Of a stretch of 64,000 nt of DNA, positions 1 through 15,200 are shown piece by piece. Under the pieces are notes generated by a model. The model was not told where the DNA came from, did no database searches, and worked only from the letters and a program-made list of their open reading frames with translations. The stretch lies in assembly GCA_003640385.1 (NCBI GenBank), contig RCAB01000161.1:59952-123951 (forward strand), given 5' to 3'. How positions within the stretch are numbered: position 1 is the stretch's first letter; every line of letters starts with the position of its first letter. Origin of the DNA: Setaria digitata (Eukaryota > Nematoda > Chromadorea > Rhabditida > Setariidae). The position numbers and the translations under genes were made by a program.

Positions 1-222
1 AATGTGTATGTCAGCGACAGAGTTAGTTCAGTAATTCAATATTTCTAATGTCGTCACTTAGCTTAGGCCAATTTATACATTAAAATTTTGGGTAGATATG
101 TTTGCGATATAAGATCGCTTAAAACAAAATCTTAAAAATTGCCTGTCCAGATTACCCGCCAGTTTGGTATGTCGGATTACAAAATTTGTGGTCTTCTTTA
201 ATTTTAAGACATCGACTTTCAG

Positions 223-2969
223 TCTTCTGAGGCCTCACAACAGATTTTTTCAATGAAAAAAGATGAAAATGGGACAGCAACAGCGTCGCTTAAATCTGCT
301 GCAGCGTCAGAATCATTGACTAATATTTCTTCGGCTGTAGTTTCAAGTTCAGCAACAACCATTGAAACTAGTGGGACTTCCACACAGAGCTCTGAAATCT
401 CAAGAACAAACAGTGAAGTGGCAGTGTCGAATCCTACGTCTAATTCCAATACAGCATCTGGCACTTTAACGAATGTATCTTTCACTTTCAAGCTACCAAC
501 AGCAGAAAGCCAGCAGGCACCATTAAGAGGTAGTGGAAGATTGTTTATTTTTTCATTATGTTTAAAAATTCAAGTATATTTAAATAATTGTTATGCTTTC
601 CAGAAAAGAAAAAGGAAAGGCTTTGCTAGTGATTATAAAACATTACGTCTTGTTACTACAGTTTTATTGCATATTAATGAGATTTCTGTTTTGAAGCAAA
701 GTTCAAAACTTTTTGACACTAATTAAAATTCCACATGAGCATATTTACTTTGTGATTTGGTTGAAGCTTCAAGAACAAAATAGACTTTACACTTTATGCT
801 TAGTTTAATCATTCCTTTAAGTGGGATTCTATAAAATTCACTTCCTTCAGGCACATTGAGTGGTAATACAAACTCAACAATTCAACCACTGTCAAAAGAT
901 TTGGAAAGCGTTGGGTGTGTTTCTTTTTCAGATTTCTTTGCTCAGATGAATGATGTAAAATACGATTCTTCTAGTAGTAGTGAAATGTCATAATCAACTA
1001 ACTTATTAATTCTGAATTCTGGTAGGTCTTGCAAACAAGGGGCTAAAAGACTGGTTCCAAAGGGCGAAATATTATGATTAATGCAGATTATTAAGTGTAA
1101 TTCTTTTATTAACTTTGTGCATTATGTATCCAGATTAGCATGAAAGCTGAACAAATGTTAAAACGTTTAAAGGCGAACAAAAAAAAAATTTCAGTGATGA
1201 TGGAATGATGGAAGCAGAGGGTACTTCAACTGCTCCAACAGCTTTGTTCTCATCATCACTATCCTTGTTAGTTTCTCTTTCCTTTCCTTTTTTTTTTTTT
1301 TTGATTTCTTTAATATTGAATATATTTGAGATTCTTTACTCTTATTAAATAGATGCTTTTCTTTTGATTTCATGTTGTTTTTAAGATCCTTTGTCCTTTG
1401 CGGAACATAATGGAAATATTAAATTTCAATTTTTCTTTTTCAGTGGTTCAAAAAGCACTGTATCCAGCATGAATCAAGTACAAAATGTTTTTGGATCTGG
1501 ACTTAAATTTTTACCATCTGCACAGCCTCAGACCACCTCATTATTTAGTAATGTTGCTGGTAACAAGAGTAACTCAGTTTTCGGCGGTGGAACTACAACA
1601 ACCTCATCTAGTAGCGGCGGACTCTTCAGTCAAGCCCAACAATCAAATGCAGCTTCATTTTCCTTTAGTTCAGCTGCTAAGCCGCAAAACTCTTCCAGTC
1701 TTTTTGGGGCAAAGACAGCAAGTAAGCAGGACTTGATACTCTCGAATGTTTCCGAGTTTAATTGAAATTAAAATAAATATTTAATTCCAGTGCTCTGCTA
1801 ATTCTTCTTACAAAGTTTAGTGTTTAAAATTTCTAAAACGATACAGTAATACACTATAGTTTAAGCTTAATCAAATTGCCATTACGGAATCTCGAAATCA
1901 TACTTTTCCTGTTGTCAGATTTAGAAAATACAAGTTTAGTTCATATGCAGTTAAGAAAATACTATTTCACAGAAATCCGCTAGTCTTATAAACCCTCGAA
2001 TCTTATTTAAGTGTCGAAAATTATGCATTTTTTAGCTGGTGGCGCGACATTTGGCGGTGCACCATCATTTGGTTCAAAACCGGTATTCGGATCTCCATCA
2101 CCACTTGTTTCAGCGTTTGGTCAGCAGCGTTCTCAGCATAGCGCTCCTACAAGCACTGCATTTTCTAAGTAAGTTTTTGTTGTATTGGGGATAATTTTAT
2201 CCTCTCCACTTATTGCCTTTATATGCTTCACTAGTGCAATGGTTTTTCCCCTAGAATTAATAAATTTCAAATCTAAAGCTATTAAAAAGTATAAATTCAT
2301 CGTTATGACAATAAATATTAAAGTGCAATGAAATAAATATTTAGAAATGTTATGCAAAACGATTAAAATTTTATATTTGGTGGAGACCACGTCATTTAGC
2401 CATCAACTTCGCTAAGTGCAATGCGTTCATGGCTAGCTCCTTTACTATATTTTGCAGTTGCACAGTACCGAAATGGTGCAAATAATGGAGCAATGAAGCA
2501 TTTCTTGTTAACCCCAGTTGGGAAAATTTTTTTAAAACTTTATTTCGTCAGTGGTATGAAAATTGTTACAAATTTTGTCATTGTATTTTAGTTTTGCTAA
2601 AACGAGCTCTGTTGGATTTGGTTCACTGGCTGCAAGTCAGCAGCAGCAGTCGACGGGCTCTGTGTTTGGTGGAAGTGGATTTGGTGCTCTGGCTCAACAA
2701 CCTCAAAAAAGCTCAATCTTTGGCGGTGGCCTAAATTCATCAGCAACTAACAGGTACTAGTTATTTAATATGTAGTCCTAGTATTAGTGCTGAATAATTC
2801 AGTGATTTGTCCTCCATTTTTCTCGTTTATTTCACATCATCTTCATTATTTTCTTGCATTCCAATCAAAGAGACTTGTAATCGTAATCCATTAGTTTTTT
2901 TTTTTTCTTTTAATTATATAATAAGATGCTCTATATCATTTCAGTTCATCGTTTTCTACATGGCGTTAA
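223..2969 (+). CDS. FG-repeat nucleoporin, NUP214-like, C-terminal part (5' partial)
   Basis: Structural component of the nuclear pore complex whose phenylalanine-glycine repeats form the transport barrier and bind transport receptors. Supported exons are 223-529, one starting at 851, one near 1195-1267, then 1443-1721, 2036-2168, 2592-2753 and 2945-2969. The last four joins keep codon phase and have GT/AG borders. The protein is rich in Ser, Thr, Gln and Asn and carries FG dipeptides in contexts such as SVFGG, ATFGG, PVFGS, VGFGSL and SIFGGG. It ends ...SSSFSTWR followed by TAA, which resembles the short Trp-containing tail of NUP214/CAN. The joins between 529 and 1443 are not resolved. Sequence before 223 is probably intron or an upstream exon I could not place, so the N-terminal beta-propeller expected of NUP214 would lie outside the window. 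FG character is clear; the NUP214 (C. elegans npp-14) identity rests on the tail and gene context and could be another FG nucleoporin. Confidence 0.7.
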
Positions 2970-5396
2970 GATAGTACTGAAAACAGTACTATTGGAAAAG
3001 TATTGGAAAAAGCTAAAATGTTGATAATCCAATAAGTGTTACATTTTATATACAAGACTTTACATGTTTGTGAGCGTTTTAATCGTATTGATTGAACTTC
3101 GTATTTTATGCAACACATTATATGAAGGAATAAATTTTCAAATTCCTGTGTTGTTTTTCCACTTTTTGCTTTAAACGTGGGAACTTTAACTCGTCAAGGC
3201 TTTTCTATCCCTTAAGCATACACACATCTTTCCTGCATTCTTTTAGAAAACTGGAGTTTTTAATTGGATTTTCGGATGTGAAGAGTTTTCAAGCGGAAAT
3301 ATAGCTTTATAAATGGAGTCATTTGATAAGTTCTTCCAATGAGTCCATTATTTGCACCTTCTAAAACTTGATATTTAGTTTTTTGTAATCATTCTTCTGA
3401 TAATCTCATTCATTCGTTTGCTGAATGCGCTACAAATTTTGTTCATTTGATGTGGTTATAAAAATTGCTCACTTCGTTTGCACTTTGTGTCTTTTAAATA
3501 GTGTGCAGTAATGTGCAATGCACCCATCAATATTAACAAGTTAGAAATGAAAAGTTAAGCAAGAAAGAAAAACGATATCTGACAATTAACAAATTTATCA
3601 GTCAGTAAAACACATATAGTTGACGACAAATGATGGAGTAAAAAGTGTGGTCGTGAAATTCGTATTCTTAACGAAATTTGCCATCTCTAGGATAAACGAA
3701 GCAGGGTTTGTTACAGACAGGTGATAAGTTTGAAATGACACAAACAAGCTGAAAACTTGGCTTTCAACTGCTTTATGCTGGTAAAATCGTTAACTCATAA
3801 GTTCAGGTTCTTGCTACTGTGAATTTCTTGAAGCAGAATGATCAGAAGCTGAGTGAAATGATCTGGCTGTATTCCACTAATGGATCCCATTGTTTTATTT
3901 ATTCTCTCTATTGTCCACTGAGGACATATTTTTAGATGTTATTCATATTAATGAAAGAATCTCGATAGAGAAAGGATGAAATGAAAAAGTAATTGTAAAC
4001 TCATGAATAAACGAATTATTTTTATAGTTCTTTGATTAAATTCTTAAAAATTACTTCATAAATGGCAATTTAATCAACACTTCTGAGCGTCAAAATATTG
4101 TTGTTGAGAAGACGATACTCATTATTTGTCATCAAATAGTGCTTATGAAGATTGAAGAGGAAGGTGGAAGATTGATGTTAAGTGATTCAAGAGACTGATA
4201 CAGTGAATCTCCTGCATTTTATTGTCATACCAAATCCTGCTCATTTCAGTATACTTTCTTATTTCTTCTCAAGAACTATTTTTTTCTTTTTTTATAGCAC
4301 AATAAATAATTGGAGAGAAAGCGAACATCGTATCAGATTACCATGGTGCGTCATATTGATTTTATCAGAAGTACTTCCATCGAGACTGACCTCATCCATC
4401 TCATCATCTTATCATATTTCTTCTGTAGGAATCCTTTTACAATCTTGAAATATCATTCCATTCACAAGAATAATTAATATCTTAGCGATAAAATTTATTC
4501 GCTCATTTTCGTTTCGCTAATTAGTGGAGTTCTATTTCGCAATAAACTCATATCTGGCATTAGCTATTTAAAAATCGTGAAAAATTATGCAACTTTGAAG
4601 AGCAAGTTACAGATGAGTTTTAAATTGAAGTTTCAGGAGGCCGAGAACAACGATCACGCAAAGACTGTCTTGTTGTACGGTGAGACTCTCGACAATGCAA
4701 CCCTTTTTTCGGTCGTTCTTGAGCTGAACTGAAATCAAATTTCAGGAAGAAAAAATATTTTTGCTTTACACAGGTGCTATTTGTCTATCCATGAAATTTA
4801 TCATTCTATTAATTACAAGTTCTACGAATTCTTGTCTTTAAAATCATTAAAGATTCATTTGTCATTCATTGTTGCCATCAGCGGCTATTCTTATAATATA
4901 ATATTTAGAAAATAATATTTGAATTTAATTTTGCTGTATCAGTTCGAATATTCAATTAAAATTATAATTAAGTTAAATTAAGCGATGAATAATTAACACT
5001 AAACACAGACTGTAAATTATCTTCGAATTCCAGATTGTTCTCCACGTGACAACAAAGTGTTTTCTTTTATCATTCCATCTTTTTATTTCATCTCTTTCAT
5101 TATGAAAATTATTATTTGAAATGATTTTACCAGTAAATATATCGTAAGACAGATTGTGGTAGCTATAATTTCAATGAATTCATTTTTAAGTTAAGAAAAA
5201 ACTTTCAAACCAAAGCCTTATGAATGAAAAATGAGGTAATGCCATAAATCTAGGATAAGACTAGTTACTAGTGATAGTGGGAAATTTATCACTGCTTCAG
5301 ATTGTTTTGTCTAATTGATAACAGAATCGTGAAGATTCATGAAGTGTTACGAGTTTTACACTCTTCTGAAAGATTTTCCTTCCTTCTTTTTTCTTT

Positions 5397-5433
<37 letters not shown>

Positions 5434-6216
5434 CACAAGAATGGAACCAGTCCGCAGCAGCACCAATCGATTTTACCCATCGATCAGTCCATCACATTTT
5501 TCTTCGAGTTCTTTCCTATCATTTTAAAATTTAATTAAAGTATCTGTTGTGCAAAAATGAAAAAAAAAAATGCAATTTAAGGTTTAGCGAAAATTTGCCA
5601 AGAAAAGTTTGGATGAATTTTTGTGAATTTCTTCAAAGTTCCAAATTTTATAGCCAACTTTTTTCATTGCTTGTTACTAATTTAAATTTATCATTCTAAT
5701 ACTTCACTTCATAGGCAGATTTCGAAACTTAGTCTGTGACGAATATACAGTGGAAGTTTACACTCATAATATTATATTACAATTGGTTCCAAAATCAAAG
5801 TGGCATAAACAAATTTTAATTACATCAAAAATGTGATCATTTCCTCAATTCTCAGCATATAATTGGTATATTTTGCAGAATTAATTTTTATTTTCCATAT
5901 TGTTTCAGTTTGATAAAGCTATTCTGCAAACTTTTTTGTTGCTTTTTTTTTCTTCCTAAACTTATTTTCCATTACAGTTGCAAATGGTTGAAAAGTTGGG
6001 GTAATTCAAACCAGCGCCAGAAAATGGAACGCATTAAATGGCAATTGTTAATGCATTTTTACGAAAATGGAATTTTGTAGAAAAAAAGAATTCCATAAAT
6101 TCAAACTGATAAAATATTAAAAATGCTAATTATTCTATTCGTTATTTGAAATTTTCAGTAGCATATAATCCTCATCATAAATTGTAAAGCAAGAAACAGA
6201 AGCTAATCGAACAACG
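2970..6216. other. Intergenic region between the nucleoporin and the complement-like gene
   Basis: About 3.2 kb of AT-rich sequence with no convincing coding exon on either strand. The open frames here are short, start in homopolymer-rich sequence and lack family resemblance. It contains the 3' end of the nucleoporin transcript (AATAAA-like motif near 3130), long T runs near 5400 and 6290, an A run near 6393 that already lies in intron 1 of the next gene, and presumably the promoter of that gene. I see no RNA gene or mobile element. Confidence 0.6.
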
Positions 6217-9200
6217 ATGGTCCTATTGATTTGGATTTTATTTTTAATAAAATTTTATCAAGTTGAGCAGTAAGTAAATTAACAATGTTGTTTTTTTTTT
6301 TCTTTTTTTCTATAATCCTTCATTATCCTAATGAATGTTCAGCTCTACAGTGAAAGTTTCGAAAAGGCTTGCACTGAAAAGGATGTTTTGAAAAAAAAAA
6401 AAAAAAAATCGCTGCTTAATCCAAATTCCACTGATACTATCACTTCTCATTTCTCTCTTATTTGGGACTTTTAGATCATTATGAAAACTTCTTAGACTGA
6501 ATTTTCTTCCGACTAAACTAGCAAATAATCAGTTGCATTGAGAATTTTATTTTCCTTGATGATTGTCAATTGTTTGCAGGAAACTTTTGATTGTAACACC
6601 ACCAATTTTAAGATGGAATGCGACCAATGAATTATTAATAACTACTTATAAGTCAAAAAATGAGCTTATAGATATTTATGTCGAAATCTGTCCATGCAAT
6701 CATTCCCGAGTTGTTTTTCGGGAAACATTTTTGGCTAAAGTTTCTGGTAAGCGAATTCTAAACACCAAATTAAATTAGTATTTCTTCTCAAAAGCAATTT
6801 ATTTCACTGTTGTCATCCTTGCAATGATCATCACAATTATCAGGATCATCGTCATAATCATCATTAGCATAAATTATAAAATATAATTGTAATAAAGGTA
6901 ATAACTGTTTAAGTAATAACTCTGTTATAATTTACAAATTAATATGTACCAGAATTAATTGAAGTTTTGTTTTCCTATCAAAGTTCAAATACTTCGTTGC
7001 AGGAGCAATGAATCGGATAAAATTTTTTGTGCCAGGTGGAACGGCACGATCGGATTCTTATACAGTAATGATTCGAACTCAGAACGATACTGATTCTTTT
7101 GAAGAAGTAATACCAGGTGGACCAGATCTCAGAAACATTTATTTATTGACCGATAAGACCGTTTATAAACAGTCTGACATTGGTAATAAAATTTCAGCAC
7201 TTATTTTAAGCTTGACTAAGTTGGACTATATTTGCTTAAAAGTTTTTATATTTTGAATACTGCTAATTATAAATTAGGGAAGGAATGGTGAGAGTTAGTC
7301 TATAGCTAAGAGTTTATGAGAAAAACGAAAAGTTTTTTTATCATCATAAATTATAACACTTAATAGAGATATTTAATATTTAAAAGTTTATTTTTGCAGT
7401 TAAAGTAAGAGCTTTGCCACTTACTACAAGTGGAAAGTTATATAGCGGACCATTGGATTTCATACTTACGGTATGATTACTTTCTAAGTTAAAACTCGAA
7501 ATAGATTACTTTGATGGAATAGCACAACAACATTATTAATAGGCTGTATGCAATAATGTTATTAATCTGTAAAACCGACTTGTCTTTAAGCAAATAATCG
7601 TTGTTCCGATTCGAAAATGTAATATTTTTAGAATCCCGATGGCTTTGAACTAGTCCGTAAAACTAGGCTAACTTCTAATAATCGATTTTACGCCGTAGAA
7701 TTCCAATTACCAGATCATCTGACTTTTGGGGAATGGAAAATTGTGGCTTCGGCTGCTGAGCAAAGAACAAGCCTCTACTCAGTTACATTCCAAATTGAAA
7801 AATATGGTAACATTTTACTTTAATGAAATCTCTAGAAATCAGAATATGTATTAATGGAGGAGATTAAATCTGTCACCTGTAGAATTCTTAATTGTTTCCA
7901 GTAGCTAATTTATCGACAAAATGACTATCAAATTATTCTGCTCATAATTCGTTGACTTAGAATTTGAAGATAAAAGAATTATTCATGCTCATTTGCCAAA
8001 ACGATAGAGTTAAAATACATTTGAAAATTTAAATCATTCAAAAGTAAAAAAAATTTTCTATTAATTTTGAAATATGAGCGGATATTATGTCCGAACTTTC
8101 TTATCAGGAACATACTTTTCAGAGATACCACCATTCCGTGTTCATGCCCTGGCCAAAGAAACTGATGATATTTATTTATATGAAATGGACGTACTAGCAA
8201 GGTAAGGAAGGAAGTACACAAATATTTTTCAGAATTGGTTTTCATAATACTGATCATTACATCACAATTTATGATAATGATTGAAATTTCTCTCATAACT
8301 GATATGATTATCACATGAAGTTTAGTTTGAGTTCAAATTTAGACACGCTAATGGCCGACCAGTATCGGGTCAAATATCAATTTGGTGTGATTGCGATGTG
8401 AATAATAGCAACTCAGCGATCCTTTCAGATTTTAAGGATTCTGGGAAATTATTTAAGTGTATCTTAAAATCTGCCAAGGTTAGCTTTTTTTTAATCCATA
8501 ATGTCAGCACTTCTGAAATTTCTATCGCTAAGTCTAATTCTTTTAATGTTTATTTCATTAATTATATAGTCTTTAATTTTGCAATTGATCTAATACGATT
8601 GCTTTGTTTGGAATTAAATTGCAAATAAATTTTAGAATTCGAAACCGAACTCAAAGAATGAAAGTCACTGTTTACATATTTTGAAATCCCTTTGAATTGA
8701 GGCCTTAAAATTAAGTCCAATAATGACATCACTGATAAAATATTCAAAAAAAAAAAAAAAATGTGCAACTATTTTCTCTTTTTTTTTTTGGAAATCTAAC
8801 TTAGACCGCTGCACTATACATTTTCGTACAGTGACAGTAATAAAATTAATTTGCATTTATACTGTTTTTAATTTTTTTTTTCATCTAAGTTTATTGAAAA
8901 TTTATATACTTGAAAACAATTGTGATTTCATATGGAATACCAGCCGAAACATTATGGGAGCTATTTCAAGTTGCACTCTTCCTAAAGTTCTTTCTTTTTT
9001 TAAAAATTCAAAAAGTTCTTTTTCGGAGCTAGTCTCAATGATATCGTAATGTGAGATTAAGAGTTTTCATCCAGAAAAGAAATCTTCTACTAGCTGGACT
9101 GTCATTATCAGTCTTCCTCCAGCGTCTAAAGCTTTTAGCCTTTCATTAACTGATATGATAAAACATTGAAAATCTTTCTTTCACCCTCATCCCATGATGT

Positions 9201-12200
9201 TATTAACCATGTTTGAAATATATTGGAAGAGTCTCAAAACTGCGGCCTTTTAAACTAATTGGAATTAATGAAGGAAAATCTATTGCTTAATTAAGGATAT
9301 TTCCGAAAAATATTTCTTTTTTAATAAAATATTTTTGAACAGAATGTTTCTGAGATTTTTTTCAGCACTGTGCTGTTCAGTTAACTTTAAGTTGGACCTG
9401 TAATACGACATTTCAAACACATTTCATTACATATTTACTTCTATTCATTGAATTTGGAATACACTTTTAACTGAGAATTTAAATTCCCTGAGAAAAATGT
9501 GTGGAATAATTTGCTCTTAATTGGAAATTTAAATTCAATCCGAAAAGTGTACTTAGAGAAATGCCTGCAATACCGTTGGATCATTTATTTTTTGTTAACA
9601 GTTTTGGATAGCGAAATTTTGAAGATGTAATACCACCTGATGGAAGTTCCACATTTTCAGAAATTTACGCTTAAACTTAACTTAAAAGACCTGAATTGAC
9701 GAGTGACAGTGAAGACAAATGACTACCAAAATGTAGTTTTTCAATAATTGGCATATTAAAAAATTAATCTCCACTTATTTCACGTCTAATTGAAATTTTA
9801 TGATAATTTTATTTAACTATTTCAAAAATTTGTTAACTATAAGAACTATACATTCCTCGCTCTATAAAGCTTGTAAAAAATTCGTTTTCCTTCTCTCTAC
9901 CAGAAAATTATGAAGTCTTCAGTTCTAATTGCTTCATCAATTTTCCCTCTAATGATTAGTGAAGTTTGTTTGAGTATAGTTTCTTATTGTTTCACTGAAA
10001 ATCATTACATTTTTCAAACATTTTGTTTCTGAAGAACAAACATTTCAAGGCAAAATTATCATTGGAAGAAATATTCTTTCTTAAAAAAGTGAGATCATTA
10101 ATTAGTCAGCTTTCATTTAATTATTTAAACAGAAGAGACTAAAATTAAAGAAATAAGAATCAAATTTTTAACAATTCAAATTTCAAAACTTACGTGAAAC
10201 CTAAAATATTTAAGATGAAAACTAAAGGTAAGCGTTTATGGTAGTGGCAGCGAGATGTTTCATTTTGAAATATTAAATTTTTTTATNTCTAAAATATTTA
10301 AGATGAAAACTAAAACTAAACGTTTATGGTAGTGGCAGCGAGATGTTTCATTTTGAAATATTAAATTTTTTTATTTTGAAATTAAGAATCTTACTAGGAA
10401 AATTATAGGATTTCATCAGGTATCTGGACTTTTCGCATTTAAATTTACAAATTCAAATTCAAATTGAAACCTTTAGAGTGTGGAAGAAATAAAAAAACTA
10501 TTAGCATTTATTAATCTATTGTTAAAAAAAAAAAAAAAAAACTAATCTTTTCTCTCTATTTTCGTCGACTTTTTTTCTTTGAAACAAAACTTAGAAAGTA
10601 ATTGGTTTACTTTCTTGTCGGTCTAGGTATTTAATTTTTAAGGAAGTTAATGTTTCCTTCATGTATACAAAATATCAATTTTCAATGTCTTCATAAGAGA
10701 ATAATATCACTCTGAACGATGATTTTTAATTTTAAAATCTCTGCGGTCAAAAAATTTAATTTCATCCACTGTCCTAGCAACTTTCAAAAATTTTTTTTTT
10801 AAAACTTTATATGCATAACCAATTATTTCATTACTTTTGTCCCTTGTTTTTCAAATAATCAGAAAATGATGATAGAAAGGAGAGGATTTGAAATTTTGTT
10901 GAAAATTATTTGTAAGTTGTTGTTTGCTTTTTCGAAAACCATTTTAAGAACTGTGCTAGGATCTGCAGCTCGAGAGTGAGAATTAATTGATTAGCTTGAA
11001 ACTTGATAAAAATTTCATAGCTGATATGATGATTGAACTAAAAATTAAGAGAACAAGTTTAACCATAATATTGTATGTGTTTGATCCTGAAAGAAATTTT
11101 TTTCACTTCGTTACAGTAGTTCGAGGTGACTAATTAATTAATGAAAGTTTTTAGCACATGTAACAGCTGATCAATATTTTCTGTAAACTTAACAAGTAAT
11201 TAAAATGGAAAAGTGATTTCTTTTATAACAAATGGTTGAAAATGTTGAGTAAAATTGTATTGCGTAAAAACGATTCATTATTTTAACTGCTTTTTTTAAA
11301 ATTTTTCAAATTTTATTTGTTTCAAAGTTAATTGATAGTTACTTCCCACATTTAACTCCTTTTTTAATAATTTAGTATTTTTTTTTGTCAATTTTGAACT
11401 ATTTATTCGACCACTCAAATAAATAATGAAGTAAATATATATTTGTAAACTAGAGTTAAATTAAAGAAAGTTGATTGCAATTAAATTTTACAAAAATAAT
11501 ATTACCTGATTCGCCATAGTTGGTTTCATTTGCTGTATCAAAGCAATAAATAAATCTTTGCAAATAATAAAGACTTTCGAAACTAAAGCTATCATAATCA
11601 TTTAAGGAAAGGATAAAGCTAGACTAATTATTGCTCAGAGTAGTTTCTTTGAAAACAGAAAAAGACTAATGGACAAATAGTGAAAATTTTGTACAATTTG
11701 ATGAAATTCTCTTTTTCTAACTATGAAATTAAACATTACTAACTCATCTTACTTTCGTAAATCCTTGAGAAAATCCCACATTAATTATCGTTTTAAATGA
11801 ACGATTTTAATAGATCGGATGAAATAATTGAAGGATTAGTGAAATGTTAATAAATAGAAATGCAAATTTCATAACTTTTAGAGACAATAAATAAATGTAT
11901 AAAAAGTTAGATATCGTTACATTAGGTTGAATTAGTCGGCATCACTTTCCTGATCATCGGTGCGTGAACAAAGTGAGCAGGACCTGAACTTTTTCGGTCA
12001 TGTTGCAGTGTTTTTTTGCACAGTCATCAAACAGACGTAATGATAACGATAATAATAGTGATAACGACGACAATAATAATGATAATGTGGATGGCAATTT
12101 ATTCCAAAGACAGAAAGCTGATTTCACAGCAATATCAGCAGGAACGAATGATTCAGCAACAATAACCGTTTTAACTGCAACAACTCTTGGAAGTAGAGTG

Positions 12201-15200
12201 GATACGATACGAAGGGTTCCAGTTCTGGATCTTGATGAGGACGGAACTGATCGAAGTATTGGTGATTTGATCATGACCTTAGAGCACACTCAAGCGATAA
12301 GTGACATAGCCACGGCCATTGAATCATCTTTGTCAACTATCGTAACAAGTGTTAGTGGATTTTTTTCTCATCGATCTATCAGTGCTGTATCAGTGTTCTC
12401 CAGCGATGATGATGATAATGATAGTGGTGATGAAAATGATGCTGATAACGAAGGTGATGAAGAGCCAATACCATCAACATCCAGAAATTACCTGAGTGAA
12501 TGGACACCACAGTATAACTCATCGCTGTCCATATTTGCGACGTTATCATCTGGGAATTTCCTGTCCGAAAACGAAATAACGCAAATATTTTCACAGTTCG
12601 TAAATATTAGATTAGTTAATTAGATATAACGCTTTATAGGAGGTTAGAATTTAATTAAAGGCCTTAAGATTGAGAAATGCCAATCCAGTTTTGCAAGTAG
12701 CATACTTTTTAATGTAACTATTTTATATTTTACTGAAACTAAAACATCAGTAGAGCGAATTTTAGCTCTTTTAGTAAATATCTTCTCAAAATTCTGATTA
12801 GTGGACTAAAGAAAATACTTCAGTTAATCTTTGCTTTTTAAAATGCAACATAAGGATCCAATATGTAATTGAATATAAAGCATGAAAGACAAGAATAACG
12901 CACTTGCTGAAAGAATCTAACAATAATAATAATAATGTTTCACTGTTTTATAAGGAAACAAGATGAATGAAAGAAATTTGATTAATATAAGTTAGCTTAA
13001 GGCAATCTTTAGTGCCATTTGAGTTTATAGGTATGGAAGCATTAAAGAGGTAAAATGGATCCAAATAAGCGACAGTAACGGTTATATTATTGTCTTCAAT
13101 AATGAAATTGAAAAAGAGAATGCTATTAAGGTTAAATAAAAATGCTAACATTGCAGTTTTTATTAGTAATTCTAGATTTCTTCATTAGCATCATCGCAAC
13201 TCAGAACTTTATGAAGCATTTAGGAATAAAACTTCTTTGCTTAAAGAAGGTAAGAAAGAAAGATCGACTTAAGTAAACCCTTCAAAGAATGCTCCAAAAT
13301 CGAGGAAGTTGTTGTTTACACACTTCCACTCTCTCCTCTGTCCCAACGTGTCTCATCGTAGAGAGTTTTGAATTTAAAAATAAATTCAAAAAATTTAAAA
13401 GATATGTGGCAATAAAATGGAGACGAAAGGAAGAGTGTTGAAACTATGGAGTTTCAAGCAAACTCGTTTCTTTGTGGAGAGCAAATTAGCCATTGTTAAT
13501 GCAACAAACTTTGGTTCCCATCACTGTAAGTGTTTTCACTTGTCAACTTTCAACTAATGAGAGCAAGCTGACTGAGGTCAGGAAGTTCTCGAAATCAGGA
13601 AGAAAATAGATAGATGGAAAGAAAGAGTTGCATTTTTAGTTTTAGGTATATTAGATTAAAGGCCAAGTATGTACTGATAATTTGTATGAATCATCGTGAG
13701 CTTTTAAAAGTGAAAAATGAATTATGGTGCTAAAGGATGGATGCATATTCTTTTTCTAAAACTTCCACCTTTGAGAAGCAATTCTGATTAAGAGTGTTGA
13801 CTTAGATGAAAGCTAAAGCTAAGTTCTAAATAGAGAGCTTCAAGTGAATGACGGTCAACCGGGTTCAAAAGGTTAAAAGATTGAAACTTAGATCCTCATG
13901 GTAACGAGTAATTTTTTTAACTACATTATTTTATTTAATAAATCTCGATATCAAAGGTGATGCAGTTTAGGCAACTATTGTTATGTGAATTATCAGAACT
14001 GGTAATTAAAATGCTATGTTAGGATTCTGCTATTTAAATTTCCTTCTAAGTCACTCAAACAGAAGCAATTAAAATTATCCACTGATGATAGAATGGAAGT
14101 CAGCGACTGATTTTTTTTTTTTCGCCTTCTAATTTTTATAGCATTGTAACTTAGCTGCAAGAAATTAGTAGCGATGCATTTGATAAATTTCAGCGACAGA
14201 AGAGGACAGTGATTCGTCGTATATCATTGATGATAAGACACTGTTTGAGTTGGCTAATTCCTTTCAAAACAGTAGTATTATTAGTCGAAATATAAGCGGT
14301 GGTCGGATTCGTTTTTATCCAAATACTTCGAAGACAACCCTCAAGGAAAATATGCCATCACCGGAACGACCTGGGACGAGGCCATCACCTGCCACAGCTT
14401 TTTTATTAAAACAAATTTCTGAAGCTAATATGCCTGAGGTGTGTGTGTGTGTGTGTGTGTGTGAGTGTGTGTACTAATCCAAAGTTCCAAAACTTCTGAT
14501 TATTCCTTTTTTTTCGTTCTTTTTTTTTTTTTTTTGTTTCCGGCAAATGTATCTAGTTACCGCAGGACAATCATTTCATTTTTTTTTTCTGTCTTAAAAT
14601 TTTAGGCGGGTGAATTGTACGAGAGGATTCCACGTGATAATGGAAATGAAAAGAATCGCTTTCTAAATCTACCAGCGCCGTATCATTTATTACCTGATAC
14701 ACCTTACTTTCGACGTGCACCAATCGTACCACCACCGACAAGGTTACAAAACGTCGATCTAATCTCTGAAAACTTGTTCTTCCAGCGATTAGAATTCTCC
14801 CCGCCTGTCTTACTTATTCTGTTGAATCTTAGGGGTCACAGGATTATGTGCTAGATGTTATTTACGAAGCTTTTATAATATTATTTGAATAGTGGACTAA
14901 TTCTTAAAGTTCAAATGTCTACTGAAACTCTGAAAAAAAGCGTAGTATGAAATTTTTGGTCGAAGGGAAAGGAAAAAAAGAATGGGAAATTTTTTAAATT
15001 TATAGAAAAAAATTTGCCAAGTAAATTACAAGTCCTTCATACTACCTGTTACGAAATGAACTTAAAAACAAGGAAAAAAACCTTTGTAGCTTATCAAAAA
15101 TTTAATTTTTTTTTTTTGAAAGAAATATCTTCTTTATGGACACGAAAATAAGACTGATTCTATGAATGGTAGAGATATGTTTTTCTGCATGGAAAGGTCA

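Noticed and set aside
4182..4448. 88-codon plus-strand ORF upstream of the complement-like gene
   Set aside because: Phe/Ile/Ser-rich translation of T-rich sequence, with no family and no splice-compatible partner.
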